Numbered from the stretch's first letter, positions 51,817-61,681 are shown. The stretch is 64,000 bases of DNA from Pseudomonas sp. JM0905a (GCF_014700075.1 NZ_JACXBU010000001.1:744001-808000); one strand, 5' to 3'. The notes: a model not told the origin generated them from the sequence alone. Numbers and translations are program-made.

Positions 51817-52590
51817 TCAGTTCACCCCCGCCGCCTCCAGAAACGCCGGCTTCTCCCCGCCGCCATGCACGCAGATGTCCGCGCCGCTCACATAGCTGGC
51901 CAGCGGTGACGCCAGGTACAGGCAGGCATCGCCGATGTCCTCCGGGCTGGCCATGCGCTGCAGGGGAATCCCCGCCGCCACTCGTGCCACAGCCTCGGCA
52001 TCGCCGTAATGAAGTTCAGCCTGCTCGGTGAGGATCAGCCCTGCCGTCACCGCATTCACCCGCACCTTGGGTGCCCATTCCACGGCGAGCGAACGGGTCA
52101 GGTTGAGTAAGCCGGCCTTGGCCGCGCCATAGGCAGCGGTGCCGGGGGAGGGGCGGGTGGCGCTGACGCTGCAGATGTTGACGATGGCGCCGCCGCCCGG
52201 CTGCTCCTGCATCACCCGGTTGGCCAGTTGGCAGAGGTTGAGCGGTGCCAGCAGGTTGAGCCGGATGATGGATTCGGAGAAGCGCGGCGAGGCCGTGGCA
52301 GCCTCGGCATGGGGCGCGCCGCCGGCATTGTTCACCAGCACGTCGAGCCGGCCGAAGCGGTCGACGATGGCATCCACCAGCTGCTGAATCTGCTCGATGT
52401 CACGCACGTCGCAAGGCAGGAAGTGCGCTTCGCGGCCAGCATGGCTCGGCAACTGGTCGGGGGCATTGCGGCCACAGATCACCACCTCGGCGCCACAGGC
52501 GAGGAAGCGCTGGCTGATGCCCCGGCCCACGCCCTTGCCGCCTCCGGTCACCAGTACCACCGTGCCGCTGAAATCCAATGCATCGCCCAT
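51817..52590 (-). CDS. short-chain dehydrogenase of the steroid cluster
   Basis: The 257-residue SDR has VTGGGKGVGRGISQRF, NNAGG and the active site NICSVSATRPSPGTAAYGAAKAGLLNLTRS. It is convergent with the ksi operon and divergent from hsaD. Its start lies exactly 56 bases from one copy of the proposed operator. It resembles, from memory, SDRs beside echA20 in actinobacteria (Rv3549c type), so a hydroxyacyl-CoA or hydroxysteroid substrate is likely. The exact reaction is unknown. Confidence 0.8.
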   Translation of the reverse strand: MGDALDFSGTVVLVTGGGKGVGRGISQRFLACGAEVVICGRNAPDQLPSHAGREAHFLPCDVRDIEQIQQLVDAIVDRFGRLDVLVNNAGGAPHAEAATASPRFSESIIRLNLLAPLNLCQLANRVMQEQPGGGAIVNICSVSATRPSPGTAAYGAAKAGLLNLTRSLAVEWAPKVRVNAVTAGLILTEQAELHYGDAEAVARVAAGIPLQRMASPEDIGDACLYLASPLASYVSGADICVHGGGEKPAFLEAAGVN

Positions 52591-52646
52591 AGTCGCTTCC
52601 TCTGAATAGTTGATGGGCAGAGGCTAGGGCGAGCAGGGCGGAGTGC

Positions 52647-52665
52647 CTACGTCCGGGAGGACTAG
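52647..52665 (-). promoter_or_regulatory. candidate steroid-regulon operator facing the SDR gene
   Basis: Read on the minus strand this is CTAGTCCTCCCGGACGTAG, matching 14 of 16 defined positions. It ends 56 bases before the SDR ATG. It forms a mirror pair with the site at 52708-52726. Confidence 0.6.
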
Positions 52666-52707
52666 GGCCCCTACAGCTTTGCCGCACCTGAATTCCGAAT
52701 ACCCTTG

Positions 52708-52726
52708 CTAGTCCTCTCGGACGATG
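52708..52726 (+). promoter_or_regulatory. candidate steroid-regulon operator facing hsaD
   Basis: CTAGTCCTCTCGGACGATG ends exactly 56 bases before the hsaD ATG and is the reference copy of the motif. The core GTCC-N4-GGAC is an inverted repeat. Confidence 0.65.
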
Positions 52727-52782
52727 TTGCCCACCGGGGCGCGCCGAATAATCCGGCCAAACAACAAGCCGAGGAGAGTCCC

Positions 52783-53610
52783 ATGGGCGCGCTACCGCAA
52801 GGGCGTTTCGTCACGCTGCCCGATGGTCTGCGACTGCACTACCTGGATGCTGGTGAAGGCGAGCCGGTGGTGTTCATTCACGGCAGCGGCCCCGGAGCCA
52901 GCGGCCATAGCAACTTCAAGCAGAACTACCCGGTATTCGCCAAATTCGGCTACCGCGCCATCGTGCCGGACCTGCCGGGCTACGGCCGTTCCGACAAGCC
53001 GGAAACCCAATACACCCTGGACTTCTTCGTCAACGCCCTGACCGGCCTGCTGGACGCCCTGGACATCCAGCGCTGCGTGCTGGTGGGCAACTCCCTGGGC
53101 GGCGCCATTGCCATCAAGATGGCCCTGGACCTGCCCAAGCGCGTGAGCCGTCTGATCCTGATGGCACCGGGTGGCCTGATGGAGAAGGAGCAGTACTACC
53201 TGCAGATGGAAGGCATCCAGAAAATGGGCGCCGCCTTTGCCAATGGCGAGCTGAACGACGCCGACGGCATGCGCCGGCTGCTGTCCCTGCAGCTCTACGA
53301 CGCCTCGCTGATCAGCGATGAAACCGTCAACGAGCGGGTCGCCGTGGTGCAGCAGCAGCCGCGCTGCGTGCTGAGTACCATGCAGGTGCCGAACATGGCG
53401 GCGCGCCTGTCCGAGCTGTCCTGCCCGATCCTCGGCTTCTGGGGCATGAACGACAAGTTCTGCCCGTCCTCCGGCGCCCAGACCATGCTGGACGCCTGCC
53501 GCAATATTCGTTTCGTGATGCTCAGTGAGTGCGGCCACTGGGTGATGGTGGAGCACCGCGAGCTGTTCAACCGCACCTGTCTCGACTTCCTCGCGGAGGG
53601 TCGGCCATGA
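52783..53610 (+). CDS. hsaD: 4,9-DSHA hydrolase (steroid meta-cleavage product hydrolase)
   Basis: The 275-residue alpha/beta hydrolase is of the meta-cleavage-product type, with oxyanion-hole HGSGPGASGHSNF, nucleophile Ser104 in VGNSLGGA, Asp224 in GMNDKF and His252 in ECGHW. It cleaves the C-C bond in the HsaC product, giving HHD and the HIP precursor (DOHNAA/HIP acid). The start at 52783 follows GAGGAG. It heads the hsaD-hsaE-hsaG-hsaF operon. BphD-type activity on other substrates cannot be excluded by sequence alone. Confidence 0.87.
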   Translation: MGALPQGRFVTLPDGLRLHYLDAGEGEPVVFIHGSGPGASGHSNFKQNYPVFAKFGYRAIVPDLPGYGRSDKPETQYTLDFFVNALTGLLDALDIQRCVLVGNSLGGAIAIKMALDLPKRVSRLILMAPGGLMEKEQYYLQMEGIQKMGAAFANGELNDADGMRRLLSLQLYDASLISDETVNERVAVVQQQPRCVLSTMQVPNMAARLSELSCPILGFWGMNDKFCPSSGAQTMLDACRNIRFVMLSECGHWVMVEHRELFNRTCLDFLAEGRP

Positions 53611-54398
53611 GCGAGGTCCGTCAACGCGAGTTTGGTGAAGAGCTTTATCAGGCGCTTCTCGCCGGTCGCACGCTGGCGCCGCTGACCGAGCGCTGGCCAG
53701 AGATCAGCATCGAAGACGCCTACCGCATCTCCCTCTACAGCATCGAGCGCCGCGTGGCGGCGGGCGATGCCATCGTCGGCAAGAAGATCGGCGTCACCTC
53801 CGAAGCCGTGCAGCGCATGCTCAACGTGCACCAGCCGGACTTCGGCTTCATCACCCGTGACATGTGGTTCGACAACGGAGACAGCATCTCGCTGTCCGGC
53901 AACCGCCTGATCCAGCCGCGCGCCGAGGGTGAGATCGCCTTCAAGCTTAAGCGTGATCTGGTCGGCCCTGGCGTCACTGAGCAGGACGTGCTCGACGCCA
54001 CCGAATGCGTGATGCCCTGCTTCGAGATCGTCGATTCGCGCATCCACGACTGGAAGATCCGTATCCAGGACACCGTGGCCGACAACGCCTCCTGTGGGGT
54101 GTTCGTCCTCGGCCGCGAGCAGGTGGACCCGCGCGAGCTGGACCTGCCCAACCTGCGCATGACCGTGTTCAAGAATGGCACGCAGATCAGCCAGGGCCTG
54201 GGCTCGGCGGTGCAGGGCAACCCGCTCACCGCCGTAGCCTGGCTGGCGAACACCCTGGGGGCCTTCGGCATCCCGTTCAAGGCCGGGGAGATCATCCTCT
54301 CCGGCTCCCTGGTACCGCTGGAGCCGGCGCGTGCCGGCGACCAGTTCGAACTGACCATCGACGGCCTGGGCAGTGCCCGGGTGTCCTTCCGCGACTGA
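53607..54398 (+). CDS. hsaE: 2-hydroxyhexa-2,4-dienoate hydratase
   Basis: The 263-residue protein is of the 2-keto-4-pentenoate hydratase family, with GKKIGVTSEAVQRMLNVHQPDFG, the metal-binding glutamates in PRAEGEIAFKL and ECVMPCFEIVDSRI, and LSGSLVPLEPARAGD. It hydrates the HHD released by HsaD to 4-hydroxy-2-oxohexanoate. It overlaps hsaD by four bases (ATGA), so translation is coupled. The family also serves aromatic meta-pathways; the steroid role comes from the operon. Confidence 0.87.
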   Translation: MSEVRQREFGEELYQALLAGRTLAPLTERWPEISIEDAYRISLYSIERRVAAGDAIVGKKIGVTSEAVQRMLNVHQPDFGFITRDMWFDNGDSISLSGNRLIQPRAEGEIAFKLKRDLVGPGVTEQDVLDATECVMPCFEIVDSRIHDWKIRIQDTVADNASCGVFVLGREQVDPRELDLPNLRMTVFKNGTQISQGLGSAVQGNPLTAVAWLANTLGAFGIPFKAGEIILSGSLVPLEPARAGDQFELTIDGLGSARVSFRD

Positions 54399-54413
54399 CT
54401 CCGGGGAAAGAGC

Positions 54414-55322
54414 ATGAGCAAGAAACTCAAGGCGGCCATCATCGGGCCGGGCAATATCGGCACCGACCTGTTGATCAAGATGCGCCGGTCCGAATGGATC
54501 GAACCGGTGTGGATGGTGGGCGTCGATCCGACCTCCGAAGGCCTGAAGCGCGCCGCCGAATTCGGCCTGAAGACCACTGCTGAAGGCGTCGACGGCCTGC
54601 TGCCGCACGTGCTGGACGACGATATCCGCATCGCCTTCGATGCCACCTCGGCTTATGTCCACGCCGAGAACAGCCGCAAGCTCAATGAGCTGGGCGTGAT
54701 CATGATCGACCTCACCCCGGCGGCCATCGGCCCGTACTGCGTACCGCCGGTGAACCTCAAGGAGCACGCCGAGAAGCTGGCGCTGAACGTCAACATGGTC
54801 ACCTGTGGCGGCCAGGCCACCATTCCCATGGTGGCGGCAGTGTCCCGCGTGCAGCCGGTGGAGTACGGCGAGATCGTCGCCACCGTGTCCTCCCGCTCCG
54901 TGGGGCCGGGCACCCGGCAGAACATCGACGAGTTCACCCGCACCACTGCCGGTGCTGTGGAGAAGATCGGTGGCGCCAAGCGTGGCAAGGCCATCATCGT
55001 CATCAACCCGGCCGAGCCACCGCTGATGATGCGCGACACCATCCATTGCCTCACCGAAGGTGAACCTGACCAGGCGGAAATCCGCGCTTCGGTGCTGCAT
55101 ATGGTCAAGGAAGTGCAGCGCTACGTGCCGGGCTACAAGCTGATCAACGGCCCGGTGTTCGATGGTCGCAAGGTGTCGATCTTCATCGAAGTGGAAGGGC
55201 TGGGGGACTTCCTGCCCAAGTCCGCCGGCAACCTGGACATCATGACCGCCGCCGGCCTGCGCACCGCGGAAATGTTCGCCGAAGAGGCCCATAAGGGCGC
55301 CCTGCAACTGCCTGCCCGTTGA
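54414..55322 (+). CDS. hsaG: acylating propanal/acetaldehyde dehydrogenase
   Basis: The 302-residue acylating aldehyde dehydrogenase has the NAD motif [15 protein letters not shown], catalytic Cys131 in [12 protein letters not shown] and a C-terminal dimerisation domain that binds the aldolase. It converts the aldehyde made by HsaF (propanal in the steroid route) to the acyl-CoA using channelled substrate. It starts 15 bases after hsaE with GGGGAAAG upstream and is followed by hsaF, the usual pair. Confidence 0.9.
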   Translation: MSKKLKAAIIGPGNIGTDLLIKMRRSEWIEPVWMVGVDPTSEGLKRAAEFGLKTTAEGVDGLLPHVLDDDIRIAFDATSAYVHAENSRKLNELGVIMIDLTPAAIGPYCVPPVNLKEHAEKLALNVNMVTCGGQATIPMVAAVSRVQPVEYGEIVATVSSRSVGPGTRQNIDEFTRTTAGAVEKIGGAKRGKAIIVINPAEPPLMMRDTIHCLTEGEPDQAEIRASVLHMVKEVQRYVPGYKLINGPVFDGRKVSIFIEVEGLGDFLPKSAGNLDIMTAAGLRTAEMFAEEAHKGALQLPAR

Positions 55323-55335
55323 GTGGAGAAACAAC

Positions 55336-56370
55336 ATGAACCTGCAAGGTAAGCGCGTGCGCCTGCACGACATGAGCCTGCGCGACGGCATGCATGCCAA
55401 GCGCCACCAGATCAGCCTCGACGAGATGGTGGCCGTGGCCACCGGCCTCGACGCCGCCGGTGTGCCGCTGATCGAGATCACTCACGGCGACGGCCTGGGC
55501 GGTAGCTCGCTGAACTACGGATTCCCGGCCCACTCGGACGAAGAGTATTTCGACGCGGTGATCCCCAAGCTCAAGCAAGCCAAGGTCTCGGCCCTGCTGC
55601 TGCCGGGTATCGGCACCGTCGACCACCTGAAGATGGCCCACGACCTGGGTGTTTCCACCATTCGTGTCGCCACCCATTGCACCGAGGCGGACGTCTCCGG
55701 CCAGCACATCGGCATGGCCGCGAAGATGGGGCTGGATACCGTGGGCTTCCTGATGATGGCGCACATGGTCAGTGCGGAAAAACTGCTGGAGCAGGCGAAG
55801 CTGATGGAGAGCTACGGCGCCAACTGCATCTACTGCACCGACTCGGCCGGCTACATGCTGCCGGATGAGGTGACCGAGAAGATCAGCGTGCTGCGCAACG
55901 GCCTGAACGCGAACACCGAGGTCGGCTTCCACGGCCACCACAACATGGGCATGGCCATCGCCAACTCCCTGGCCGCCATCGAGGCCGGCGCCGCACGTAT
56001 CGATGGCTCGGTAGCGGGCCTGGGCGCCGGTGCCGGCAACACGCCGCTGGAAGTGTTCGTCGCCGTACTGGCGCGCATGGGCGTGGAGACCGGCATCGAC
56101 CTGTACAAGATCATGGACGTGGCCGAGGACCTGGTGGTGCCGATGATGGACCAGCCGATCCGCGTCGACCGCGACGCCCTGACCCTGGGCTACGCGGGCG
56201 TGTACAGCTCCTTCCTGCTGTTCGCCAAGCGCGCCGAGAAGAAGTACGGCATCCAGGCCCGCGAGCTGCTGGTGGAACTGGGGCGTCGCGGCACCGTGGG
56301 TGGCCAGGAAGACATGATCGAAGACCTGGCGCTGACGATGTCGCGGCAGCGTGGGGTGATGCCGACGTAG
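55336..56370 (+). CDS. hsaF: 4-hydroxy-2-oxohexanoate/oxovalerate aldolase
   Basis: The 344-residue DRE-TIM metallolyase has [17 protein letters not shown] with catalytic Arg and metal-binding Asp, the metal histidines in [15 protein letters not shown], and a C-terminal dehydrogenase-binding domain ending [11 protein letters not shown]. It splits 4-hydroxy-2-oxoacids to pyruvate and an aldehyde passed to HsaG. It is the last gene of the operon and is followed by a repeat-filled gap of 246 bases. Confidence 0.9.
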   Translation: MNLQGKRVRLHDMSLRDGMHAKRHQISLDEMVAVATGLDAAGVPLIEITHGDGLGGSSLNYGFPAHSDEEYFDAVIPKLKQAKVSALLLPGIGTVDHLKMAHDLGVSTIRVATHCTEADVSGQHIGMAAKMGLDTVGFLMMAHMVSAEKLLEQAKLMESYGANCIYCTDSAGYMLPDEVTEKISVLRNGLNANTEVGFHGHHNMGMAIANSLAAIEAGAARIDGSVAGLGAGAGNTPLEVFVAVLARMGVETGIDLYKIMDVAEDLVVPMMDQPIRVDRDALTLGYAGVYSSFLLFAKRAEKKYGIQARELLVELGRRGTVGGQEDMIEDLALTMSRQRGVMPT

Positions 56371-56372
56371 GT

Positions 56373-56608
56373 GGGGTTCGTTGGGCCTCGTGTAGCTCGG
56401 ACCAACCTACGGGGGGCCGAGCTGTAGGGTGGGCTTCAGCCCACCGGAGTAGCAGAAGGCAGGAGGGAGGCTCCGAGCGGTCTAAGGCTTCCCTCACCCC
56501 CGGCCCTCTCCCGGAGGGAGAGGGGTGACTCACGCCGGCTAGATCGAAACCAACCGGATGCACCGACTAGCTCCCTCTCCCTCTGGGAGAGGGCTGGGGT
56601 GAGGGAAG
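56373..56608. repeat. three intergenic repeat elements
   Basis: A GTTGGGCCTCG...CCAACCTAC element (56387-56412) is followed by two GGGAGAGGG-type elements, CCCTCACCCCCGGCCCTCTCCC (56492-56530) and CCCTCTCCCTCTGGGAGAGGG...GGGTGAGGG (56572-56608). They separate the steroid operon from the convergent chemotaxis operon and may end both transcripts. Confidence 0.8.
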
Positions 56609-56616
56609 TTGACCCC

Positions 56617-57663
56617 TCACACCCTATTCCCACTCCCCCGTCTCCGCGCCTGCGCCAGCAGCGCGGGTCCGATGTCTTCCAGCGCCAACACCTCTTCCGC
56701 CGCGCCAATCTCCGCCGCTTCCCGAGGCATGCCGTACACCACGCAGCTGGCTTCGTCCTGGGCGACGGTGTAGCCGCCGGCTTCGCGGATTTCCAGCAAG
56801 CCCCGTGCGCCGTCCTTGCCCATGCCGGTGAGCAGGGCGGCGATGAGGTTGCGGCCGGCGCAGCGGGCGGCGCTGTTGAACATCACGTCCACCGCCGGCC
56901 GATGGCCGTTCACCGGGGGCGCTTCGGACAGGCGTGCGACGTAGTTGGCGCCGGACCTCGCCACTTCCATGTGCAGGCCGCCCGGGGCGAGGAGGGCGGT
57001 GCCGGGGAGGATGCGGTCGCCGTCGCGGGCTTCGCTGACGCTGATGCGGCAGAGCTTGTCCAGGCGGGCGGCGAAGGAGCGGGTGAAACCGGCTGGCATG
57101 TGCTGGGTGATGACCACGCCTGGGCTGTCGGCGGGCAGGCCCAGCAACACTTCCTTGATGGCCTCGGTGCCGCCGGTGGAGGCACCGATGGCGATCAGTT
57201 TCTCGGTGCCGACGATGGGCAGGCCGCGTTCGACCGGGCGTTCCACCGCTGTGCGCCGGAGCATCCGCGCGCGTGCCGCCACCTTGAGCTTGGCGCGGAT
57301 TTCCTCGGCGTAGGCCTGCATGCCTTCGGCAATGCCCAGCTTGGGCTTGGCAACGAAGTCGATGGCGCCCAGCTCCAGTGCACGCAGGGTCGCTTCGGAG
57401 CCGCGTTCGGTGAGGGAGGAGATCATCACCACCGGCGTGGGACGGCCCTTCATCAGTTTGTCGAGGAAGGTCAGGCCGTCCATGCGCGGCATTTCCACGT
57501 CCAGGGTAATGACGTCGGGCGAGTGCTGTTTGATCAGGTCGCGGGCGACATAGGCGTCGGGCGCCACGCCCACCAGGTGCAATTCGTTGTCGGCGCGGAC
57601 GATTTCGCTGAGCAGGCTGCGGATGAGCGCCGAATCATCCACCACCAGGACCTTGATCGGCAC
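56617..57663 (-). CDS. cheB: chemotaxis methylesterase/glutamine deamidase
   Basis: The 348-residue protein has an N-terminal receiver domain ([20 protein letters not shown] with the phosphorylated Asp) and a C-terminal methylesterase with the catalytic serine in [11 protein letters not shown] and histidine in ITQHMPAGF. It removes methyl groups from receptors after phosphorylation by CheA. It starts at GTG, supported by AAGGAGTGA, four bases after cheD. It is the last gene of the Che operon. Confidence 0.95.
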   Translation of the reverse strand: MPIKVLVVDDSALIRSLLSEIVRADNELHLVGVAPDAYVARDLIKQHSPDVITLDVEMPRMDGLTFLDKLMKGRPTPVVMISSLTERGSEATLRALELGAIDFVAKPKLGIAEGMQAYAEEIRAKLKVAARARMLRRTAVERPVERGLPIVGTEKLIAIGASTGGTEAIKEVLLGLPADSPGVVITQHMPAGFTRSFAARLDKLCRISVSEARDGDRILPGTALLAPGGLHMEVARSGANYVARLSEAPPVNGHRPAVDVMFNSAARCAGRNLIAALLTGMGKDGARGLLEIREAGGYTVAQDEASCVVYGMPREAAEIGAAEEVLALEDIGPALLAQARRRGSGNRV

Positions 57664-57667
57664 GGGC

Positions 57668-58279
57668 TCACTCCTTGAACAGGTCGTAGGGCCCCAGCGC
57701 TTCCCCGCGCTTGAGGTAGAGGATGTATTCCAGCTCGCGCTGCAGGATGGTGTCGTTGTGCAGGTTCTTCAGTTTCTTCACCCGGACGGTGCCGCTGGTG
57801 GGAAAGATGTAGACCTTGCGCGCTTCGGCGCCCATCACGTCTTCGGCCAGCAGGGGAATACCCTCGGTATCCAGGTAGCTGTGGACGAACTCCACGGTGC
57901 GCAGGGTGGTGTCGAAGCGCAGCAGGTCGTTGGGCAGGTTGCCGGCGCCGAACACCTTGGCTTGCAACTGGTGGCGGCGTGCGCCCTGGCGCAGCATCTC
58001 TTCACTGAGCTGTTCCATCATGCGCACGCCGTGGTGAGTGGCGGCGCTGGCCAGGCCACTGCCGGGGCCGGGTTCGGGCAGGAGGAACTGGTTCATACCG
58101 CCGATGCCGCGTTGCAGGTCGAACAGGCAGACCGCCACGCAACTGCCCAGTACCGACACCAGCACCTGGTCCTCGGTGGTGGCGTAGAACTCACCGGGCA
58201 GCACCTTCACCGCCGGCAACTGGATGTCCGGGTCGAAATAGCGGGTGGCGGCGATGGCGCCCGCGGTTTCTCCTTTCAT
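57668..58279 (-). CDS. cheD: chemoreceptor glutamine deamidase
   Basis: The 203-residue protein has the CheD catalytic region [15 protein letters not shown] (Cys), followed by THHGVRMM (His) and KVFGAGNL. It deamidates receptor glutamines and can interact with CheC-like or CheY partners. The start at 58279 overlaps the cheR stop by four bases. The long in-frame ORF upstream is a shadow of cheR. Confidence 0.93.
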   Translation of the reverse strand: MKGETAGAIAATRYFDPDIQLPAVKVLPGEFYATTEDQVLVSVLGSCVAVCLFDLQRGIGGMNQFLLPEPGPGSGLASAATHHGVRMMEQLSEEMLRQGARRHQLQAKVFGAGNLPNDLLRFDTTLRTVEFVHSYLDTEGIPLLAEDVMGAEARKVYIFPTSGTVRVKKLKNLHNDTILQRELEYILYLKRGEALGPYDLFKE

Positions 58280-59121
58280 GTCGAAGCTCCCGGCACAGGC
58301 TGGTAGACGGTGCGGCTCACCAGTTTCACCACGTGGTTGGCCTGCACGAAGCTTTCCGAGTGGCCGGCGAAGAACAGGCCGTCCGGCCGTAGCAGGCGCA
58401 CCATGCGTTCCAGCAGGCGCACCTGGGTGGGTTTGTCGAAGTAGATCATCACGTTGCGACAGAAGATCGCGTCCATTCCGCCGCTGAGTCGCCAGTCGGT
58501 GTCCAGCAGGTTGATGCGGCGGAAGTCCACCATCTGCTGCAACTCCGGCACCACCCGCGCCAGCCCGGCGTTGCTGCCGGTGCCGCGCTGGAAGTAGCGC
58601 TTCCTCAGGGCCGGGTCCAGCTGCGCGAGGCGCTCCAGCGGATATACGCCCCGGCGCGCGGTTTCCAGCACGCCCGTGTCGATGTCGGAGGCGATGATCT
58701 GTATCCCCTGGGCCCGCTCGCCCAGTGCCTGGTGCAGGGCGATGGCCATGGAGTAGGGCTCTTCCCCGGTGCTGGAGGCGGCCGACCAGAAGCGCAGCGG
58801 CCGACCCTTGCGCTGGGGTTCCCTGGCCAGGGCGACGAGCTGGTCGAAGTGGTGCCGCTCGCGGAAGAAGGCGGTGATGTTGGTAGTCAGCGCATTGATG
58901 AAGGGTTGCCATTCCTCGGGGTGCTTGTCGAGGTAGGCCAGGTAGGCGGAAAAGGTGCGCAGTTCCAGCTGGCGCAGACGGCGCGCCAGGCGGCTGTAGA
59001 CCATCTGCTGCTTGCTGGTGGCGAGGCTGATGCCGGCGCGGCGATACAGCCGCTCGCGCACCTGCTCGAAATCGTGGTCGTTGTAGCCGAATTCGTGTTC
59101 GCCCAGCACCTGCGCGTTCAT
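58276..59121 (-). CDS. cheR: chemotaxis receptor methyltransferase
   Basis: The 281-residue protein has the N-terminal helical CheR domain and a SAM-binding domain with FWSAASSTGEEPYSMAIAL and IFCRNVMIYFDKPTQ. It methylates receptor glutamates. The beta-subdomain that docks on receptor pentapeptides is present in the middle. The neighbouring receptor ends in EWEEF, the probable docking site. The start is 49 bases after the receptor gene, past a hairpin at 59139-59159. Confidence 0.94.
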   Translation of the reverse strand: MNAQVLGEHEFGYNDHDFEQVRERLYRRAGISLATSKQQMVYSRLARRLRQLELRTFSAYLAYLDKHPEEWQPFINALTTNITAFFRERHHFDQLVALAREPQRKGRPLRFWSAASSTGEEPYSMAIALHQALGERAQGIQIIASDIDTGVLETARRGVYPLERLAQLDPALRKRYFQRGTGSNAGLARVVPELQQMVDFRRINLLDTDWRLSGGMDAIFCRNVMIYFDKPTQVRLLERMVRLLRPDGLFFAGHSESFVQANHVVKLVSRTVYQPVPGAST

Positions 59122-59138
59122 TGCATTACCTCAAGAAC

Positions 59139-59159
59139 CCCCGGCGCAGGGCGCCGGGG
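59139..59159 (-). terminator. hairpin between receptor and cheR genes
   Basis: CCCCGGCGC-AGG-GCGCCGGGG forms a perfect nine-base stem followed on the minus strand by GGTTCTTG. In the middle of an operon it would attenuate or process the transcript rather than stop it fully. Confidence 0.55.
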
Positions 59160-59169
59160 TGGGTCGGGA

Positions 59170-61176
59170 CTAGAACTCTTCCCATTCCTCTTCCTTGCTC
59201 CGCGCCGCGCGGCCGGCGCCCCGAGGCGACTTCGCCGAGGGCGTCTTCCGTGAGGCATTGCGCGGGGTGCCGGCCTGGCCGGCGTGGGCCGGGTCCAGCT
59301 TGAACACGGCCACCGACTGGGCCATCAGCCCGGCCTGTTCCTGCAGGGCTTCGGCGGCCGCGGCGGCTTCCTCCACCAGGGCAGCGTTCTGCTGGGTCAT
59401 CTCGTCCATCTGGCTGACCGCGCCGTTGACTTCCTCGATGCCACGGCTCTGTTCGGTGGAGGCGGCGGCGATCTCGGCCATGATGTCGGTGACCCGCTTG
59501 ATGGCGATCACGATGTCGCTCATGGTCTGGCCGGCCTGGGCCACCAGGGTATTGCCGTTCTCCACCTTGCTCACCGAGTCGGAGATCAGCGTCTTGATCT
59601 CCTTGGCCGCCGCTGCCGAACGTTGTGCCAGGGTACGCACTTCGGCGGCCACCACGGCGAAGCCACGGCCCTGCTCACCGGCGCGGGCCGCTTCCACGGC
59701 GGCGTTGAGGGCGAGGATGTTGGTCTGGAAGGCGATGCCGTCGATGACGCCGATGATGTCGGAAATCTTCCGCGCCGAGTCGTTGATGGCGGTCATGGTG
59801 CTGACCACCTTCTGCACCACGTTGCCGCCTTCGGTGGCCACCTCCGAGGCGTTCACCGCCAGGGAGTTGGCCTGGCGCGCGTTTTCGGCGTTGAGTTTCA
59901 CCGTGCTGGTCAGTTCTTCCATGCTGGAGGCGGTTTCTTCCAGGCTGGATGCCTGCTGCTCGGTGCGGGTGGACAGTTCGGCGTTACCGCTGGCGATTTC
60001 GCTGGCGGCGGTGTTGATGGTGTCGGCGGCCTCGCGGATCTGCCCGAGCATACGCGACAGGCTCTGCGCGGTTTCGTTGGAGTAGTCCTTGAGTTCGCCG
60101 AAGGTGCCCTGGTAGTCGGCGCTGATGCTTTGCGAGAGGTCGCCCTGGGCGAGCGCGCCGAGCATCCGCGAAACGTCCTTGAGGCCTTTGTCGGCGGTTT
60201 CCACCAGGCTGTTCAGGCCGGTGGCCAGGTTGAGGATGAAACCGGTCTTGCCGGTTTCGTCGATGCGCTTGGAGAAGTCGCCGGCGGCGGCTGCACCGAC
60301 CAGCGCGGCGACTTCGCGTTCGACCTGCACCTCCAGCGTCCGGTCGGCCCATTCGACCACCGAGCCGAGGCGCTCGCCGGCATCGCTGATGACCGGGTTG
60401 GCCACCAGGCCGAAGGTGCGTCCGCCCACGTCGATCTGGGTGCGGAAGGTACTGGTGAAGGTGGCGAGCAGGCGCTTCTGGTGCTCGGGGTTCTTGTGGA
60501 ACTGGTCGATCGAACCACCCAGCAGCTTGCTCACAGAGAACGACGGCAGCGCCTTGCGCAGATCGGCCTCGGCGTTCTGCAGCATGCTGGTGACGGTCTT
60601 GTTCATGTAAATGATGTTGCGTTCGCCGTCGGCGATCATCACGTTGGCGGTGACGTTGTCCAGCGCGCTCTTGATGCGGATGTTTTCCCCGGCGGCCTGG
60701 GCGGCGGCCTTGAGGCGGTCGCGCACGCCATCGATGGCTTCGGTGACCTGCGCCTTCTTGCCCGGCAGGCGTTCCATGTCCTTGCTGAAGTCGCCGCGGC
60801 CGTAGGCGGTGACCACGCCCACGACCTGCATCTTCACCGCGATATGGGCGGCCACCAGCTCGTTGATGCCCTTGGCGATGCGCGCCTGGGTACCGCCGAA
60901 GCGGTCTACCGGAATGATTTCATCAATCCAGCCTTCGCTGTGCTGGCGGGTCATCTCCACCAGTGCCTTGTCCAGCGCCTCGGTGCTGGCGCTCTCCACC
61001 TGCTGCTGGCGCAGGCTCTTCTGCAAGCGGGCGAGACTGTCGTAGACCGGCGTCCAGATCGGGTCGTCGCCGGCGCCGATGGATTGGTCGAGATTCCCTT
61101 CCGCCAGGCCCTGGATCAGGCTGGCCAGGTGTTGCGCGCGAAGCTGAGCTTGTGCTTTTCCGTTGAACAGACCCAT
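59170..61176 (-). CDS. soluble PAS-containing chemoreceptor (Aer-2/McpB-like)
   Basis: The 668-residue receptor has no membrane segment. Order of domains: N-terminal HAMP-like helices (1-175), a PAS domain (about 170-290, [23 protein letters not shown] to [10 protein letters not shown]), further HAMP units and the signalling hairpin [23 protein letters not shown] basic linker leads to the C-terminal EWEEF, similar to the GWEEF tail of P. aeruginosa Aer-2 that binds CheR2. It is therefore the dedicated receptor of this operon. Whether the PAS binds heme cannot be settled by eye, although the tryptophan expected for oxygen stabilisation (VEWADRT) is present. Confidence 0.88.
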   Translation of the reverse strand: MGLFNGKAQAQLRAQHLASLIQGLAEGNLDQSIGAGDDPIWTPVYDSLARLQKSLRQQQVESASTEALDKALVEMTRQHSEGWIDEIIPVDRFGGTQARIAKGINELVAAHIAVKMQVVGVVTAYGRGDFSKDMERLPGKKAQVTEAIDGVRDRLKAAAQAAGENIRIKSALDNVTANVMIADGERNIIYMNKTVTSMLQNAEADLRKALPSFSVSKLLGGSIDQFHKNPEHQKRLLATFTSTFRTQIDVGGRTFGLVANPVISDAGERLGSVVEWADRTLEVQVEREVAALVGAAAAGDFSKRIDETGKTGFILNLATGLNSLVETADKGLKDVSRMLGALAQGDLSQSISADYQGTFGELKDYSNETAQSLSRMLGQIREAADTINTAASEIASGNAELSTRTEQQASSLEETASSMEELTSTVKLNAENARQANSLAVNASEVATEGGNVVQKVVSTMTAINDSARKISDIIGVIDGIAFQTNILALNAAVEAARAGEQGRGFAVVAAEVRTLAQRSAAAAKEIKTLISDSVSKVENGNTLVAQAGQTMSDIVIAIKRVTDIMAEIAAASTEQSRGIEEVNGAVSQMDEMTQQNAALVEEAAAAAEALQEQAGLMAQSVAVFKLDPAHAGQAGTPRNASRKTPSAKSPRGAGRAARSKEEEWEEF

Positions 61177-61195
61177 TGGCTAATCCCCTTGCGTG

Positions 61196-61681
61196 TCAGG
61201 CTGCGGCTGCTTCGACCAGGGCCATTTCGCGGCTGGTCATCAGCTTCTCGATATCCACCAGGATCAACATCCGCTCGGCCACGGTGGCTAGGCCCAGCAG
61301 GTATTCGGTATCGAAGCTGGCGCCGAATTCCGGCGGCGGCTTGATCTCTTCGCCCGACAGGGCGATCACGTCGGACACCGAATCCACCACCACGCCGACG
61401 ATGCGCCGGCCGATATTGAGGATGATCACCACGGTGAACGGGTCGTAGGTGACGTCGGCGAGGTTGAACTTGATGCGCAGGTCGACGATGGGAACGATGG
61501 CGCCGCGCAGGTTGATCACGCCTTTGATGAAGGCCGGGCTGTTGGCGATGGTGGTCACCTGGTCATAGCCGCGAATTTCCTGCACCCGGAGTATGTCGAT
61601 GGCGTACTCCTCGCGACCGAGGGTGAAGGTCAGGTACTCCTGGGCCGGTTGCCCGGCCTGTTCCGCACTAAGGGAGTTCAT
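61196..61681 (-). CDS. cheW: chemotaxis coupling protein
   Basis: The 161-residue protein is a single CheW domain with [39 protein letters not shown] and [10 protein letters not shown]. It links the receptor to CheA. The ATG at 61681 lies inside the end of cheA (14-base overlap), and an earlier in-frame Met is unlikely. The receptor gene follows after 19 bases. Confidence 0.95.
   Translation of the reverse strand: MNSLSAEQAGQPAQEYLTFTLGREEYAIDILRVQEIRGYDQVTTIANSPAFIKGVINLRGAIVPIVDLRIKFNLADVTYDPFTVVIILNIGRRIVGVVVDSVSDVIALSGEEIKPPPEFGASFDTEYLLGLATVAERMLILVDIEKLMTSREMALVEAAAA

Noticed and set aside
53295-55481. 728-codon minus-strand ORF opposite hsaD, hsaE and hsaG
   Set aside because: It spans three well-supported genes on the other strand, has no recognisable domain and is a product of third-position GC bias.
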